Shown: piece by piece, positions 16,847 to 23,701 of the stretch
How the letters are laid out: the number at the start of each line of letters is the position of its first letter
Position numbering within the stretch: the first letter of the stretch is position 1
NCBI GenBank assembly: GCA_009700405.1
Contig: WLMD01000012.1
Location: 1 to 23,701 of the forward strand
DNA: 23,701 nucleotides
Reading direction: 5' to 3'
Origin: Actinomycetota bacterium
Lineage (GTDB): Bacteria; Actinomycetota; Actinomycetes; Nanopelagicales; Nanopelagicaceae
The notes under the pieces: generated by a model
What the model was told of the DNA's origin: nothing
The model's database searches: none
What the model saw: only the letters and a program-made list of their open reading frames with translations
Made by a program: the position numbers and the translations under genes

Positions 16847-19327
16847 TTATTGTGCAGTAACAACGATGTTAACTAGTTTAGGCGCTCGAGTAATTACCTT
16901 GGCAATTGTTGACCCCGAAAGGTCGGCAATAATCGTGGGGTGAGCCATGGCGAGTGCTTCGAGATCTGAATCACTAATTGTGGGTGAAACTTCAAGACGC
17001 TCTTTAATTTTCCCGTTGATTTGAATTATCGCAATAACGGAATCTGCAACCAGAAGTGCCTCATCTACAACCGGCCATCCAGCGAGAGCAATTGCAGGTT
17101 TATGTCCTAGGCGCTCCCACATTTCCTCAGCGGTATATGGCGCAACCAATGAAAGCATGATTGCAATGGCTTCAACTGCCTCGCGCGCCGCAGGATCTGC
17201 AGGGCCACATCCAGAATCAACAGCTTTGCGGGCGGCATTCACTAATTCCATGACGCGAGCTACGGCTACGTTGAAGCGGAATGTTTCAACAGCTAAGGCT
17301 GCATCATGAAGTGCCTTGTGCGTGACTTTACGCAAACTGATATCGCCACTTGCGAAATCAACTCCCGGCGCACTCGTAATATCTCCAGATAAACGCCAGG
17401 CACGCGATAAAAACTTCACAGAGCCAGATGGCGAAACATCTGACCAATCAACGTCATCTTCAGGCGGACCAGAAAAAACCATCGATAAACGAATCGCGTC
17501 GACACCATGTACTGCTAGCTCATCAGAGAGGCGCACTAAATTGCCACGGCTCTTACTCATTGCAGAGCCATCCATCACAACCATGCCTTGATTAAGCAAA
17601 CGTGTAAATGGTTCATTAAATGAGAGCATGTCCATGTCATACAAGACTTTTGTGAAGAAGCGGCTGTAGAGAAGGTGCAAGATTGCGTGCGTAACCCCGC
17701 CAACATATTGATCTACAGGCAACCATGTATCAACAGATTCGCGACTAAATGCTTGCGTGTGATCGGTGTTATTTGGATAGCGCAAGAAATACCAGGATGA
17801 ATCCACGAAGGTGTCCATCGTGTCGGTATCGCGAAGTGATGCAGCCCCACACTTTGGGCAAGGAACATTTACCCAATCAGTCGCTGCGCCAAGTGGCGAA
17901 GTTCCCTTGGGCTTCAAATCAAGACCTGCAGCATCGGGTAATTTCACAGGCAAGGTATCTAGTGGCGCTGCAACATCGCCGCATGATGGGCAATGAATAA
18001 TAGGAATTGGAGTGCCCCAATAGCGTTGTCGAGAAATAAGCCAATCACGAAGACGGTAATTACGTGCAGCTTTTCCTAACCCATCCTTTTCAAGTTGGGC
18101 GTTAATAAATGCGATGGCATCAGCTTTCGTTTTCCCATTGAGTGGCCCCGAGTTAACAAGAGCACCATCTCCTGCAGTTGCAATGCCACTTGTTGCAGGG
18201 TCTTCTTCTCCGGTATCGACAACAACACGTACTGGCAATTTCATAGCACGAGCAAAATCTAAGTCACGTTGGTCGTGAGCAGGAACAGCCATGATGGCGC
18301 CGGTTCCATAATCGGCCAACACATAATCACTTGCCCAAATCTGCAACTTCTCCCCATTAACTGGGTTGATTGCATAGCGTTGAAGGAATACGCCACTCTT
18401 TGGACGATCAGTTGCCATGCGATCTATATCGCTATCGGCTTTGATCTTCTCAAGGTATGCCTTGAATTCTGATTCGACTGCAGTGCCCTGTGCTAATTCA
18501 GCAGCTAAATCGCTATCGGCTGCAACAACAAAGAAGGTTGCTCCGTACAAAGTATCTGGACGCGTCGTGTAAATCGTGACTGGTTCTGCGCGACCTTCGA
18601 TTTGGAAATCAACATTTGCTCCCGTCGATCTGCCAATCCAGTTGCGTTGCATCGTCAAAACCTTCTCGGGCCATTGGCCTTCTAGTTCTGACATGTCATC
18701 AAGAAGGCGATCTGCATAATCAGTGATCTTGAAATACCACTGAGTGAGTTTCTTCTTTGTGACTGCGGTATCGCAACGCTCGCAAAGCCCAGCGACTACT
18801 TGTTCGTTAGCTAATACCGTTTGGCATGATGGGCACCAATTAACTTTTGATGCTTTGCGATAGGCAAGACCGCGCTCAAACATCTGAATAAAGAGCCACT
18901 GATTCCAGCGGTAATACTCTGGGTCGCATGTGTTAAATGTGCGATCCCAATCAAATGAACAGGCATAACGGCGCATCGATGCTTTCTGCACGGCGATGTT
19001 CTCGTAGGTCCAAATGGCAGGATCGATATTGCGCTTAATCGCCGCATTCTCTGCGGGCAAACCAAAGGCATCCCAACCAATTGGGTGCATGACATTGAAA
19101 CCTTTTTGGACCCAATAGCGGGCTATAACATCGCCAAGTGCGTAAGCCTCGGCATGGCCCATATGTAAATCTCCCGATGGGTACGGGAACATATCTAGAA
19201 CATATTTCTTGGGACGGGGATCATCGCTGCGACTAGATTTAAATGGCGCTATCTCGTCCCAGATCGGGAGCCATTTCTCTTGAACATGGGCAATGTCGTA
19301 TGCCACATGTTCACGCTCGTTTTCCAC
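16847..19327 (-). CDS. leuS: Leucyl-tRNA synthetase
   Basis: Class Ia synthetase charging tRNA-Leu, with a CP1 editing domain. The 826-residue product contains HMGH at 55-58, a zinc-binding pair in the ZN-1 region (CPSC then CERC, about 165-186), the editing threonine-rich TTRPDTLYG, the editing-site GTGAIMAVPAHDQRD, a second CPSC/CPKC pair, and AMSKS in place of KMSKS. The length is near the E. coli/Bacillus type and shorter than the roughly 970-residue mycobacterial enzyme. The first start is GTG at 19325-19327, one base after the 3' end of tRNA-Ala; a second GTG at 19304-19306 would remove seven residues and also fits the family start. Neither has a good Shine-Dalgarno site. Confidence 0.96.
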   Translation of the reverse strand: MENEREHVAYDIAHVQEKWLPIWDEIAPFKSSRSDDPRPKKYVLDMFPYPSGDLHMGHAEAYALGDVIARYWVQKGFNVMHPIGWDAFGLPAENAAIKRNIDPAIWTYENIAVQKASMRRYACSFDWDRTFNTCDPEYYRWNQWLFIQMFERGLAYRKASKVNWCPSCQTVLANEQVVAGLCERCDTAVTKKKLTQWYFKITDYADRLLDDMSELEGQWPEKVLTMQRNWIGRSTGANVDFQIEGRAEPVTIYTTRPDTLYGATFFVVAADSDLAAELAQGTAVESEFKAYLEKIKADSDIDRMATDRPKSGVFLQRYAINPVNGEKLQIWASDYVLADYGTGAIMAVPAHDQRDLDFARAMKLPVRVVVDTGEEDPATSGIATAGDGALVNSGPLNGKTKADAIAFINAQLEKDGLGKAARNYRLRDWLISRQRYWGTPIPIIHCPSCGDVAAPLDTLPVKLPDAAGLDLKPKGTSPLGAATDWVNVPCPKCGAASLRDTDTMDTFVDSSWYFLRYPNNTDHTQAFSRESVDTWLPVDQYVGGVTHAILHLLYSRFFTKVLYDMDMLSFNEPFTRLLNQGMVVMDGSAMSKSRGNLVRLSDELAVHGVDAIRLSMVFSGPPEDDVDWSDVSPSGSVKFLSRAWRLSGDITSAPGVDFASGDISLRKVTHKALHDAALAVETFRFNVAVARVMELVNAARKAVDSGCGPADPAAREAVEAIAIMLSLVAPYTAEEMWERLGHKPAIALAGWPVVDEALLVADSVIAIIQINGKIKERLEVSPTISDSDLEALAMAHPTIIADLSGSTIAKVITRAPKLVNIVVTAQ

Positions 19328-19328
19328 G

Positions 19329-19401
19329 TGGAGCTGAGGGGATTTGAACCCCTGACCCCCTGCATGCCATGCAGGTGCGCTACCAGCTGCGCCACAGCCC
19401 C
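19329..19401 (-). tRNA. tRNA-Ala (anticodon GGC)
   Basis: A complete 73-nt cloverleaf reads on the minus strand. The acceptor stem GGGGCTG pairs with CAGCTCC (one G-T wobble). The D stem is GCGC/GCGC with an AGCTGGTA loop. The anticodon stem is CCTGC/GCAGG with loop ATGGCAT, giving anticodon GGC (19366-19368). The T stem is AGGGG/CCCCT with TTCAAAT, and the discriminator is A at 19329. The 3' CCA is not encoded (CG follows), so CCA must be added by nucleotidyltransferase. It decodes GCC and GCU alanine codons. The gene is 37 bp from the upstream phosphatase and 1 bp from leuS, so the tRNA is probably cut out of a shared transcript. Confidence 0.97.
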
Positions 19402-19438
19402 GAACTTACATAAAAGTACTTCCTTGCGAGGCTAGACC

Positions 19439-20101
19439 CTATCGCAGGTTTGGCTCAGCACCACTTTCTTCACCATAGATGGGCTCTGGGATGGAGCCAG
19501 CATTGTGTTCTACCAAGTGCCATCCCCTAGGACCGAGAGCCAATACTGACCAGGCGGCATTTGAAAGACCCCCCAATGTGCCCCAATGTGATTGAGGCAA
19601 ACCAAGTAATTTTCCAAGAACGCATCGTGCAGTGCCGCCGTGCGTTGCAACTATGAGGAGTTGATTCTCATCCCCCTGGGCAAGTGCACGATGTATTGCA
19701 CCGACAGCGCGATCGGCAACTTCAGTGCGACGCTCCCCCGTTGTTCCTGCAGGATTGTCCTCACCATCTATCCAGCGGACGAAGTTTTCAAAATCATCAG
19801 CACGGTTTTCTTTGCCGGTTTTACCTTCCCAATTGCCACCATTTGTTTCGCGCAGATCAATATCTATTGCCACTGGCAAATGAACTAAATCGGCGAGGGA
19901 TTGAGCAGTGTCTTTTGCACGGGAGAGGTCACTAGAAATAATTGCAGTGGGTTTCATCCCAGCCAGCAATTGAGCCGCTCTTTGTACTTGGTAGATGCCC
20001 ACTTCATTGAGCGGAATATCTGAATGGCCTTGAAATCTATTGATGACATTCCAGTCAGTTTGCCCATGTCGCCATAGAACTATTCGTTGTTTACTGCTCA
20101 C
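19439..20101 (-). CDS. Histidine phosphatase (phosphoglycerate mutase-like; GpgP candidate)
   Basis: Branch-1 histidine phosphatase superfamily member, 220 aa. The RHGQT motif at 11-15 carries the nucleophile H12. R61 in SSDLSRAKDTA, E85 in LRETNGGNWEG and H154 in ATHGG complete the usual active-site set. In M. tuberculosis the gene at this place after nadD-rsfS is Rv2419c (GpgP, glucosyl-3-phosphoglycerate phosphatase), so that role is a reasonable guess by position; other broad phosphatases look alike. The GTG start (20099-20101) lies inside the rsfS end, overlapping by 11 bp, with GAGAAGG just upstream. A 10-bp exact tandem duplication lies within the gene at 19571-19590. Confidence 0.93.
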   Translation of the reverse strand: MSSKQRIVLWRHGQTDWNVINRFQGHSDIPLNEVGIYQVQRAAQLLAGMKPTAIISSDLSRAKDTAQSLADLVHLPVAIDIDLRETNGGNWEGKTGKENRADDFENFVRWIDGEDNPAGTTGERRTEVADRAVGAIHRALAQGDENQLLIVATHGGTARCVLGKLLGLPQSHWGTLGGLSNAAWSVLALGPRGWHLVEHNAGSIPEPIYGEESGAEPNLR

Positions 20102-20468
20102 GAGCCTTCTCTTCCGCTACTGCATCGAGTGCGATGGTGGGGCAATCATTCCACAAGCGATCAAGCATGTAATAACGGCGAAGTTCATCGCTTTGAATGT
20201 GAACGACTAGGTCACTGTAATCAATGAGAACCCACTCTGCGCCGTTTTCGCGACGCGCAGGTTTTTGCCCAGCTAATGACATCTGACGTTCTACTTCATC
20301 TGCAATGGCACTCACTTGTGGAACATTGGCTCCACTTGCGATGAGAAAAACTTCAGATAGAACTAACTGGTCTGAGAGGTCGATCGCAACAAGGTCACGT
20401 CCCATTTTCTCAATTACTGCACGTGCAGCAATCTGAGTACTTGCGATAACTGCTTTGCTAGCTGGCAT
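20091..20468 (-). CDS. rsfS: Ribosomal silencing factor RsfS
   Basis: Binds ribosomal protein L14 and blocks 30S-50S joining, lowering translation under nutrient limitation. The 125-residue protein covers the full RsfS/Iojap domain, with the conserved DLSDQLVLSEVFLIASGAN block, then GAEWVLIDYSDLVVHIQ and the RRYYMLDRLWNDCP end. ATG at 20466-20468, overlapping nadD by 11 bp, with AAGGAG about 10 nt upstream. The nadD-rsfS pair is nearly universal in bacteria. Confidence 0.96.
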   Translation of the reverse strand: MPASKAVIASTQIAARAVIEKMGRDLVAIDLSDQLVLSEVFLIASGANVPQVSAIADEVERQMSLAGQKPARRENGAEWVLIDYSDLVVHIQSDELRRYYMLDRLWNDCPTIALDAVAEEKAREQ

Positions 20469-21024
20469 ATAGGTTGCGCTCCTTGATGTAGGTCAAAACG
20501 TTGGCAGGAATTTCACCAGAGACATCTTGATGTGAAAGTAACTCTTCTCGAATCTGTGTTGAGGATAGATCTAGTGCTGCGATATCTAAACCTTCTCCTT
20601 CGCGCGCAATAACCAATGGTTCTATGAGTGCCATTAATTCTGAACTTCGGTGCCATTTGTCGATTGTTGCAAATGCATCATCACCAAGAATTAGAAACAA
20701 CTTCTTATCCGGGTGTGAGGCTTTTACTTCATTCACGGTATCAATCGTGTAAGTAGGACCTTGACGAAGAATTTCTGAATCTGAAATCGATATGCGAGAT
20801 TGCATTTGGCTCGGTAGCTCTGCAAGGGCAATTTCGACCATCGCATGACGATCTTTTGCCGACGCACTTGGTGGTTGATTTTTCATCCACGGATTACCCG
20901 TTGGGATGACAACTATTTCATCAACTAGGTTGCGCTCAAGCAAGGCAAGAATCAGGTGGATATGGCCATTGTGAATTGGATCAAAGGTCCCACCAAATAG
21001 ACCTAACCTCGCTTGCTCAGACAA
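20458..21024 (-). CDS. nadD: Nicotinate-nucleotide adenylyltransferase
   Basis: Converts nicotinate mononucleotide and ATP to deamido-NAD+ in NAD biosynthesis. The 188-residue product has the nucleotidyltransferase signature GGTFDPIHNGH at 11-21 and the second signature SSTQIR at 154-159. The start is TTG at 21022-21024; the codon immediately before it in frame is TAA, so no longer protein is possible and the next start would cut into the active site. That TAA is also the stop of the small upstream membrane protein, so the two genes abut with no gap, which favours reinitiation. ligA, the consumer of NAD+, lies just upstream, but a functional link is not implied. Confidence 0.96.
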   Translation of the reverse strand: MSEQARLGLFGGTFDPIHNGHIHLILALLERNLVDEIVVIPTGNPWMKNQPPSASAKDRHAMVEIALAELPSQMQSRISISDSEILRQGPTYTIDTVNEVKASHPDKKLFLILGDDAFATIDKWHRSSELMALIEPLVIAREGEGLDIAALDLSSTQIREELLSHQDVSGEIPANVLTYIKERNLYAS

Positions 21025-21147
21025 TTAATCCCGGTCGAGTCGAAGGACTACGTAGAGCAGGACTGAAAGCAGTCCAAAAGTAAACAGGCCAAAGAAAATA
21101 GGAGGGGCAGGCAATGTACGAGCTACCTCACTGGCAATTGAAATCAT
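21025..21147 (-). CDS. Small single-span membrane protein, 40 aa, between ligA and nadD
   Basis: I do not recognise a named family. The frame runs from ATG (21145-21147) to TAA (21025-21027). It begins MISIASEVARTLPAPPIFFG, has a hydrophobic helix at about 17-36 (FFGLFTFGLLSVLLYVVL) and ends with the charged tail RLDRD. This suggests one membrane span, with the Pro-rich stretch before it. It starts 14 bp after the ligA stop with GAGGT at 21159-21163, and its stop directly touches the nadD start. Small hydrophobic proteins upstream of nadD occur in other Actinobacteria as far as I recall, which supports it being real. Function unknown. Confidence 0.75.
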   Translation of the reverse strand: MISIASEVARTLPAPPIFFGLFTFGLLSVLLYVVLRLDRD

Positions 21148-21161
21148 GTGCAGAGCCTACC

Positions 21162-23183
21162 TCAGCCTCGGGCTAGTAACTTCTTAAACTGAGCCTCATC
21201 AATTATCGCAACGCCTAATTCTTGAGCCTTAGCCAATTTTGACCCGGGATCAGCGCCAACCAAAAGGTAATCCGTCTTCTTGGAAACCGAACTTGAACTC
21301 TTTCCACCGTGCAGCGCAATGACTTCGGCGATCCCATCACGGGTGAAATCAACAAGCCCGCCTGTAACAACAAAGGTAAGCCCCGCCAATGTTTGTGGAG
21401 CGCTCTCCCCAACGACATTAATCGTGGTGACGCCTGCATTAGTCCATTGAGTAATGATGTCGCGATGCCAAGCCTGGCTAAACCAATCGATGAGTGAATC
21501 GGCGATCGTCGCGCCGACACCATCAACCTGGGCCAATTCCTGCGCGCTTGCACTTGCTATCGCTTCGATGTATCCGAAAGTGGAAGCTAGAGATTGCGCC
21601 GCCGTTGGTCCTACATGGCGAATAGATAATGCAACCAGCGTCCGCCACAAAGGTCGCGACTTGGCTTTCTCTAGTGCAATCAACAGTTTCTCGGCATTGG
21701 CACCAGCAGTGCCATCTTTCTTTTGGAAGAATTCGGACTTACTCAGTTTTTCAGCCGTTAAATCAAAGAGGTCTGACTCATCATCAATTATTTTGTCACT
21801 CAACAGAGCTTGAGCAGATTCGTAGCCTAAAACATCAATATCGAGAGCGGCACGTGAGCCGATGTAATAAATGCGCTCGCGCAATTGCGCAGGACAAAAC
21901 TGAGTATTGGGGCAACGAATATCTATGTCACCTTCTGAAATCGCACGAAGTTCGCTACCGCAATCGGGGCAATGTGTTGGCATGATAAAAGGCTTTTCGC
22001 TACCAGTTCGCTTTTCAATCACGGGGCCCAACACCTCAGGAATAACATCACCCGCCTTACGAATCACAACCACATCACCAATCAATATTCCTTTGCGGAC
22101 TACTTCTTGGGCGTTATGCAGGGTTGCATTTGTGACTGTAGATCCTGCAACTTTCACGGGCTCCATAAATGCAAATGGTGTGACTCTGCCAGTGCGGCCA
22201 ACACTTACTTTTATATCAAGCAAACGGGTGGTGACTTCTTCAGGTGGGTACTTAAATGCGATTGCCCACTTTGGCGCACGCGATGTGAAACCCAGTGCAT
22301 TTTGTTGGTCGAACTGATTAACTTTAATGACGACGCCATCTATCTCATGTTCGATGTCATGGCGATGTTTTTCGTACTCAGAAATGAACTCGGTAACTTC
22401 CTTGCGATTCTTTAGCACTCGGTAGCGCTCACTCGTTGGCAATCCCCAACTCTTGAGCATTTCATACGCGTCACTTTGTGAGGCAAAAGTTGCACCTTCA
22501 CAGGCGCCAATACCGTGGACAACTACGCTGAGAGGGCGTTGCGCCGTTATTCGAGGATCCTTCTGGCGCAAAGATCCCGCTGCTCCATTGCGAGGATTAG
22601 CAAAAAGTGGTTTCCCGGACTCCTCTAAAGAAGCATTAAGTTCGGCAAAGGCATCCAAAGGAAAGAAGACTTCGCCGCGTACTTCAATCAGTGATGGGAT
22701 GTTCTTCCCAGACAAGGTATGTGGCAAATTCTTGATTGTTTTCACATTCAAAGTGACATCTTCACCCGTGACGCCATTGCCACGAGTCAACGCCCTAGTT
22801 AAGTTGCCTGACTCATACAGCAAATTAATAGCAAGTCCATCAACCTTAAGCTCGCAAAGCCATTGCTTTACTGGCGTCTCTTTTTCGGTCCGCTCAAACC
22901 ATGTGGTGAGTTCGGTCAAATCAAAAACGTTATCAAGGCTCATCATCTTCTCGATGTGATCGTGTTGCTCAAAGCTTGTTGCAAATCCCCCGCCAATATT
23001 GAGAGTAGGTGAATCATCAGCACGTAGTTCTGGGTGCTTTGCCTCTAGCGCGGTAAGTTCGGCAAGCAACGCATCAAACTGGGCATCGGTGATTGTTGGT
23101 TTATCTAAGACGTAATACTTAAATTGATGGTCACGAATTTCTTGAGTTAGCTCATCAATACGTTGGCGGGCTGAAGCACTCAT
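21162..23183 (-). CDS. ligA: NAD+-dependent DNA ligase LigA
   Basis: Seals nicks between Okazaki fragments and in repair, using NAD+. The 673-residue protein shows all LigA domains: Ia with the YYVLDKPTITDAQFD NMN-binding stretch; adenylation domain with the catalytic Lys113 in CELKVDG, EVRGEVFF and EIDGVVIKVN; OB fold; a four-Cys zinc finger (C405, C408, C424, C430); HhH repeats; and a C-terminal BRCT domain (about 595-673) ending KKLLARG. A GTG at 23196-23198 is in frame, but the ATG at 23181-23183 overlaps the mnmA TGA as ATGA and matches the usual start, so I use it. Ribosome site is weak (CCAGG). Confidence 0.97.
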   Translation of the reverse strand: MSASARQRIDELTQEIRDHQFKYYVLDKPTITDAQFDALLAELTALEAKHPELRADDSPTLNIGGGFATSFEQHDHIEKMMSLDNVFDLTELTTWFERTEKETPVKQWLCELKVDGLAINLLYESGNLTRALTRGNGVTGEDVTLNVKTIKNLPHTLSGKNIPSLIEVRGEVFFPLDAFAELNASLEESGKPLFANPRNGAAGSLRQKDPRITAQRPLSVVVHGIGACEGATFASQSDAYEMLKSWGLPTSERYRVLKNRKEVTEFISEYEKHRHDIEHEIDGVVIKVNQFDQQNALGFTSRAPKWAIAFKYPPEEVTTRLLDIKVSVGRTGRVTPFAFMEPVKVAGSTVTNATLHNAQEVVRKGILIGDVVVIRKAGDVIPEVLGPVIEKRTGSEKPFIMPTHCPDCGSELRAISEGDIDIRCPNTQFCPAQLRERIYYIGSRAALDIDVLGYESAQALLSDKIIDDESDLFDLTAEKLSKSEFFQKKDGTAGANAEKLLIALEKAKSRPLWRTLVALSIRHVGPTAAQSLASTFGYIEAIASASAQELAQVDGVGATIADSLIDWFSQAWHRDIITQWTNAGVTTINVVGESAPQTLAGLTFVVTGGLVDFTRDGIAEVIALHGGKSSSSVSKKTDYLLVGADPGSKLAKAQELGVAIIDEAQFKKLLARG

Positions 23184-23701
23184 GCCTGGGTCTCGCACAC
23201 TGTTGCTGAACCAACAACTCGATCACCATCGTAAATAACCATTGCTTGCCCAGTTGCCAAACCGAGAAGTGGAGAAGTTAAGTGTGCAACTAACTTCTGG
23301 CCATCGTATGAATAAGTGCAAGGCAGTGGTTGACCGTGGGCGCGAATTTGTACAAAACCTTCAGTTGGAGTCGATGTCACTGCAGGACCGCACCAGACTG
23401 GGTTCTCTCCGTACATCGACGTAATAGCAAGGTCCTCGCGTGTTCCAACTACGACAGTATTTGTATCTGGCTCTACTTTCACAACAAATCGAGGCGATCC
23501 ATCGGCTGCAGGAACAGTCAAACCCAAACCTTTTCGTTGCCCGATTGTGTATGTGTATGCGCCCTTATGTTTACCAATCACATTTCCATCTTGATCAACG
23601 ATTGGACCAACTTCACTTCCTAGACGATCGTGTAACCATCCCGCGTTATCACCTGATGGAACAAAACATATGTCATGACTATCTGGCTTATTAGCAACAG
23701 A
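23180..23701 (-). CDS. mnmA: tRNA-specific 2-thiouridylase MnmA, 3' part (cut by the window edge)
   Basis: Thiolates U34 of tRNA-Lys, -Glu and -Gln using ATP and sulfur passed from a desulfurase. The frame is open to the last base of the window, so only the C-terminal 173 residues are present. The visible part begins with KPDSHDICF, which carries the conserved catalytic Cys (codon 23666-23668). It continues with GPIVDQDGNVIGKHKGAYTY and IGQRKGLGL, then the beta-barrel C-terminal domain. A GTG at 23579-23581 inside this gene is not its start. The TGA overlaps the ligA ATG. The sulfur donor is not necessarily the desulfurase-like gene in this window, which lacks the active Cys. Confidence 0.95.
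   Translation of the reverse strand, partial: SVANKPDSHDICFVPSGDNAGWLHDRLGSEVGPIVDQDGNVIGKHKGAYTYTIGQRKGLGLTVPAADGSPRFVVKVEPDTNTVVVGTREDLAITSMYGENPVWCGPAVTSTPTEGFVQIRAHGQPLPCTYSYDGQKLVAHLTSPLLGLATGQAMVIYDGDRVVGSATVCETQA

Noticed and set aside
1..23701. CRISPR array, insertion sequence, prophage or defence island
   Set aside because: I found no repeat-spacer pattern, transposase, integrase or toxin-like gene; nearly all of the DNA is assigned to conserved housekeeping genes.

Overview
The window is a single, tightly packed run of housekeeping genes, all read from the minus strand (right to left). It suggests a low-GC, genome-streamlined actinobacterium, most likely a freshwater Nanopelagicales (acI) type organism. 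That placement is an inference. It rests on the characteristic actinobacterial gene neighbourhood (nadD-rsfS-histidine phosphatase; leuS-comEA-comEC-holA-rpsT-lepA-hemW-hrcA-dnaJ-rsmE-HIT-phoH-ybeY-corC; FAH-gltX), a base composition I judge by eye to be below 50% GC, and almost no non-coding DNA.

Layout in transcription order. (1) 23701-21162: 3' part of mnmA (tRNA 2-thiouridylase), then ligA (NAD-dependent DNA ligase). (2) 21147-19439: a 40-residue single-span membrane protein, then nadD, rsfS and a histidine phosphatase resembling GpgP. (3) 19401-16847: tRNA-Ala(GGC), followed one base later by leuS. (4) 16842-14980: a cysteine-desulfurase-like PLP enzyme without the catalytic cysteine, and comEA. 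(5) roughly 14980-8296: comEC, holA, rpsT, lepA, hemW. (6) 8227-2273: hrcA, dnaJ, rsmE, a HIT hydrolase, phoH, ybeY and a CNNM/CorC-type CBS membrane protein. (7) 2253-6: an FAH-family enzyme and gltX.

The themes are translation (gltX, leuS, tRNA-Ala, rpsT, lepA, rsfS, rsmE, ybeY, mnmA), DNA uptake and replication or repair (comEA, comEC, holA, ligA), protein quality control (hrcA, dnaJ) and cofactors (nadD, hemW). Most junctions are overlaps (ATGA, TAATG, TAGTG) or gaps under 40 bp, so most genes are probably co-transcribed and translationally coupled. The largest gaps are 121 bp between holA and rpsT, and 68 bp between hemW and hrcA. No stretch over 300 bp lacks a gene. I see no mobile element, CRISPR array, phage gene or defence system.

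I found no new multi-gene system. The points worth a second look are smaller: a triplicated 11-bp stop-codon/Shine-Dalgarno unit between phoH and ybeY, an easily missed 40-aa membrane protein between ligA and nadD, a comEC frame that runs on upstream with no standard start codon, leuS starting one base after a tRNA, the Cys-less desulfurase homologue, and a rearranged order of otherwise conserved blocks. Start codons were moved from the longest open frame for FAH, corC, phoH, holA, comEA, the desulfurase-like gene and ligA; reasons are given in each entry.
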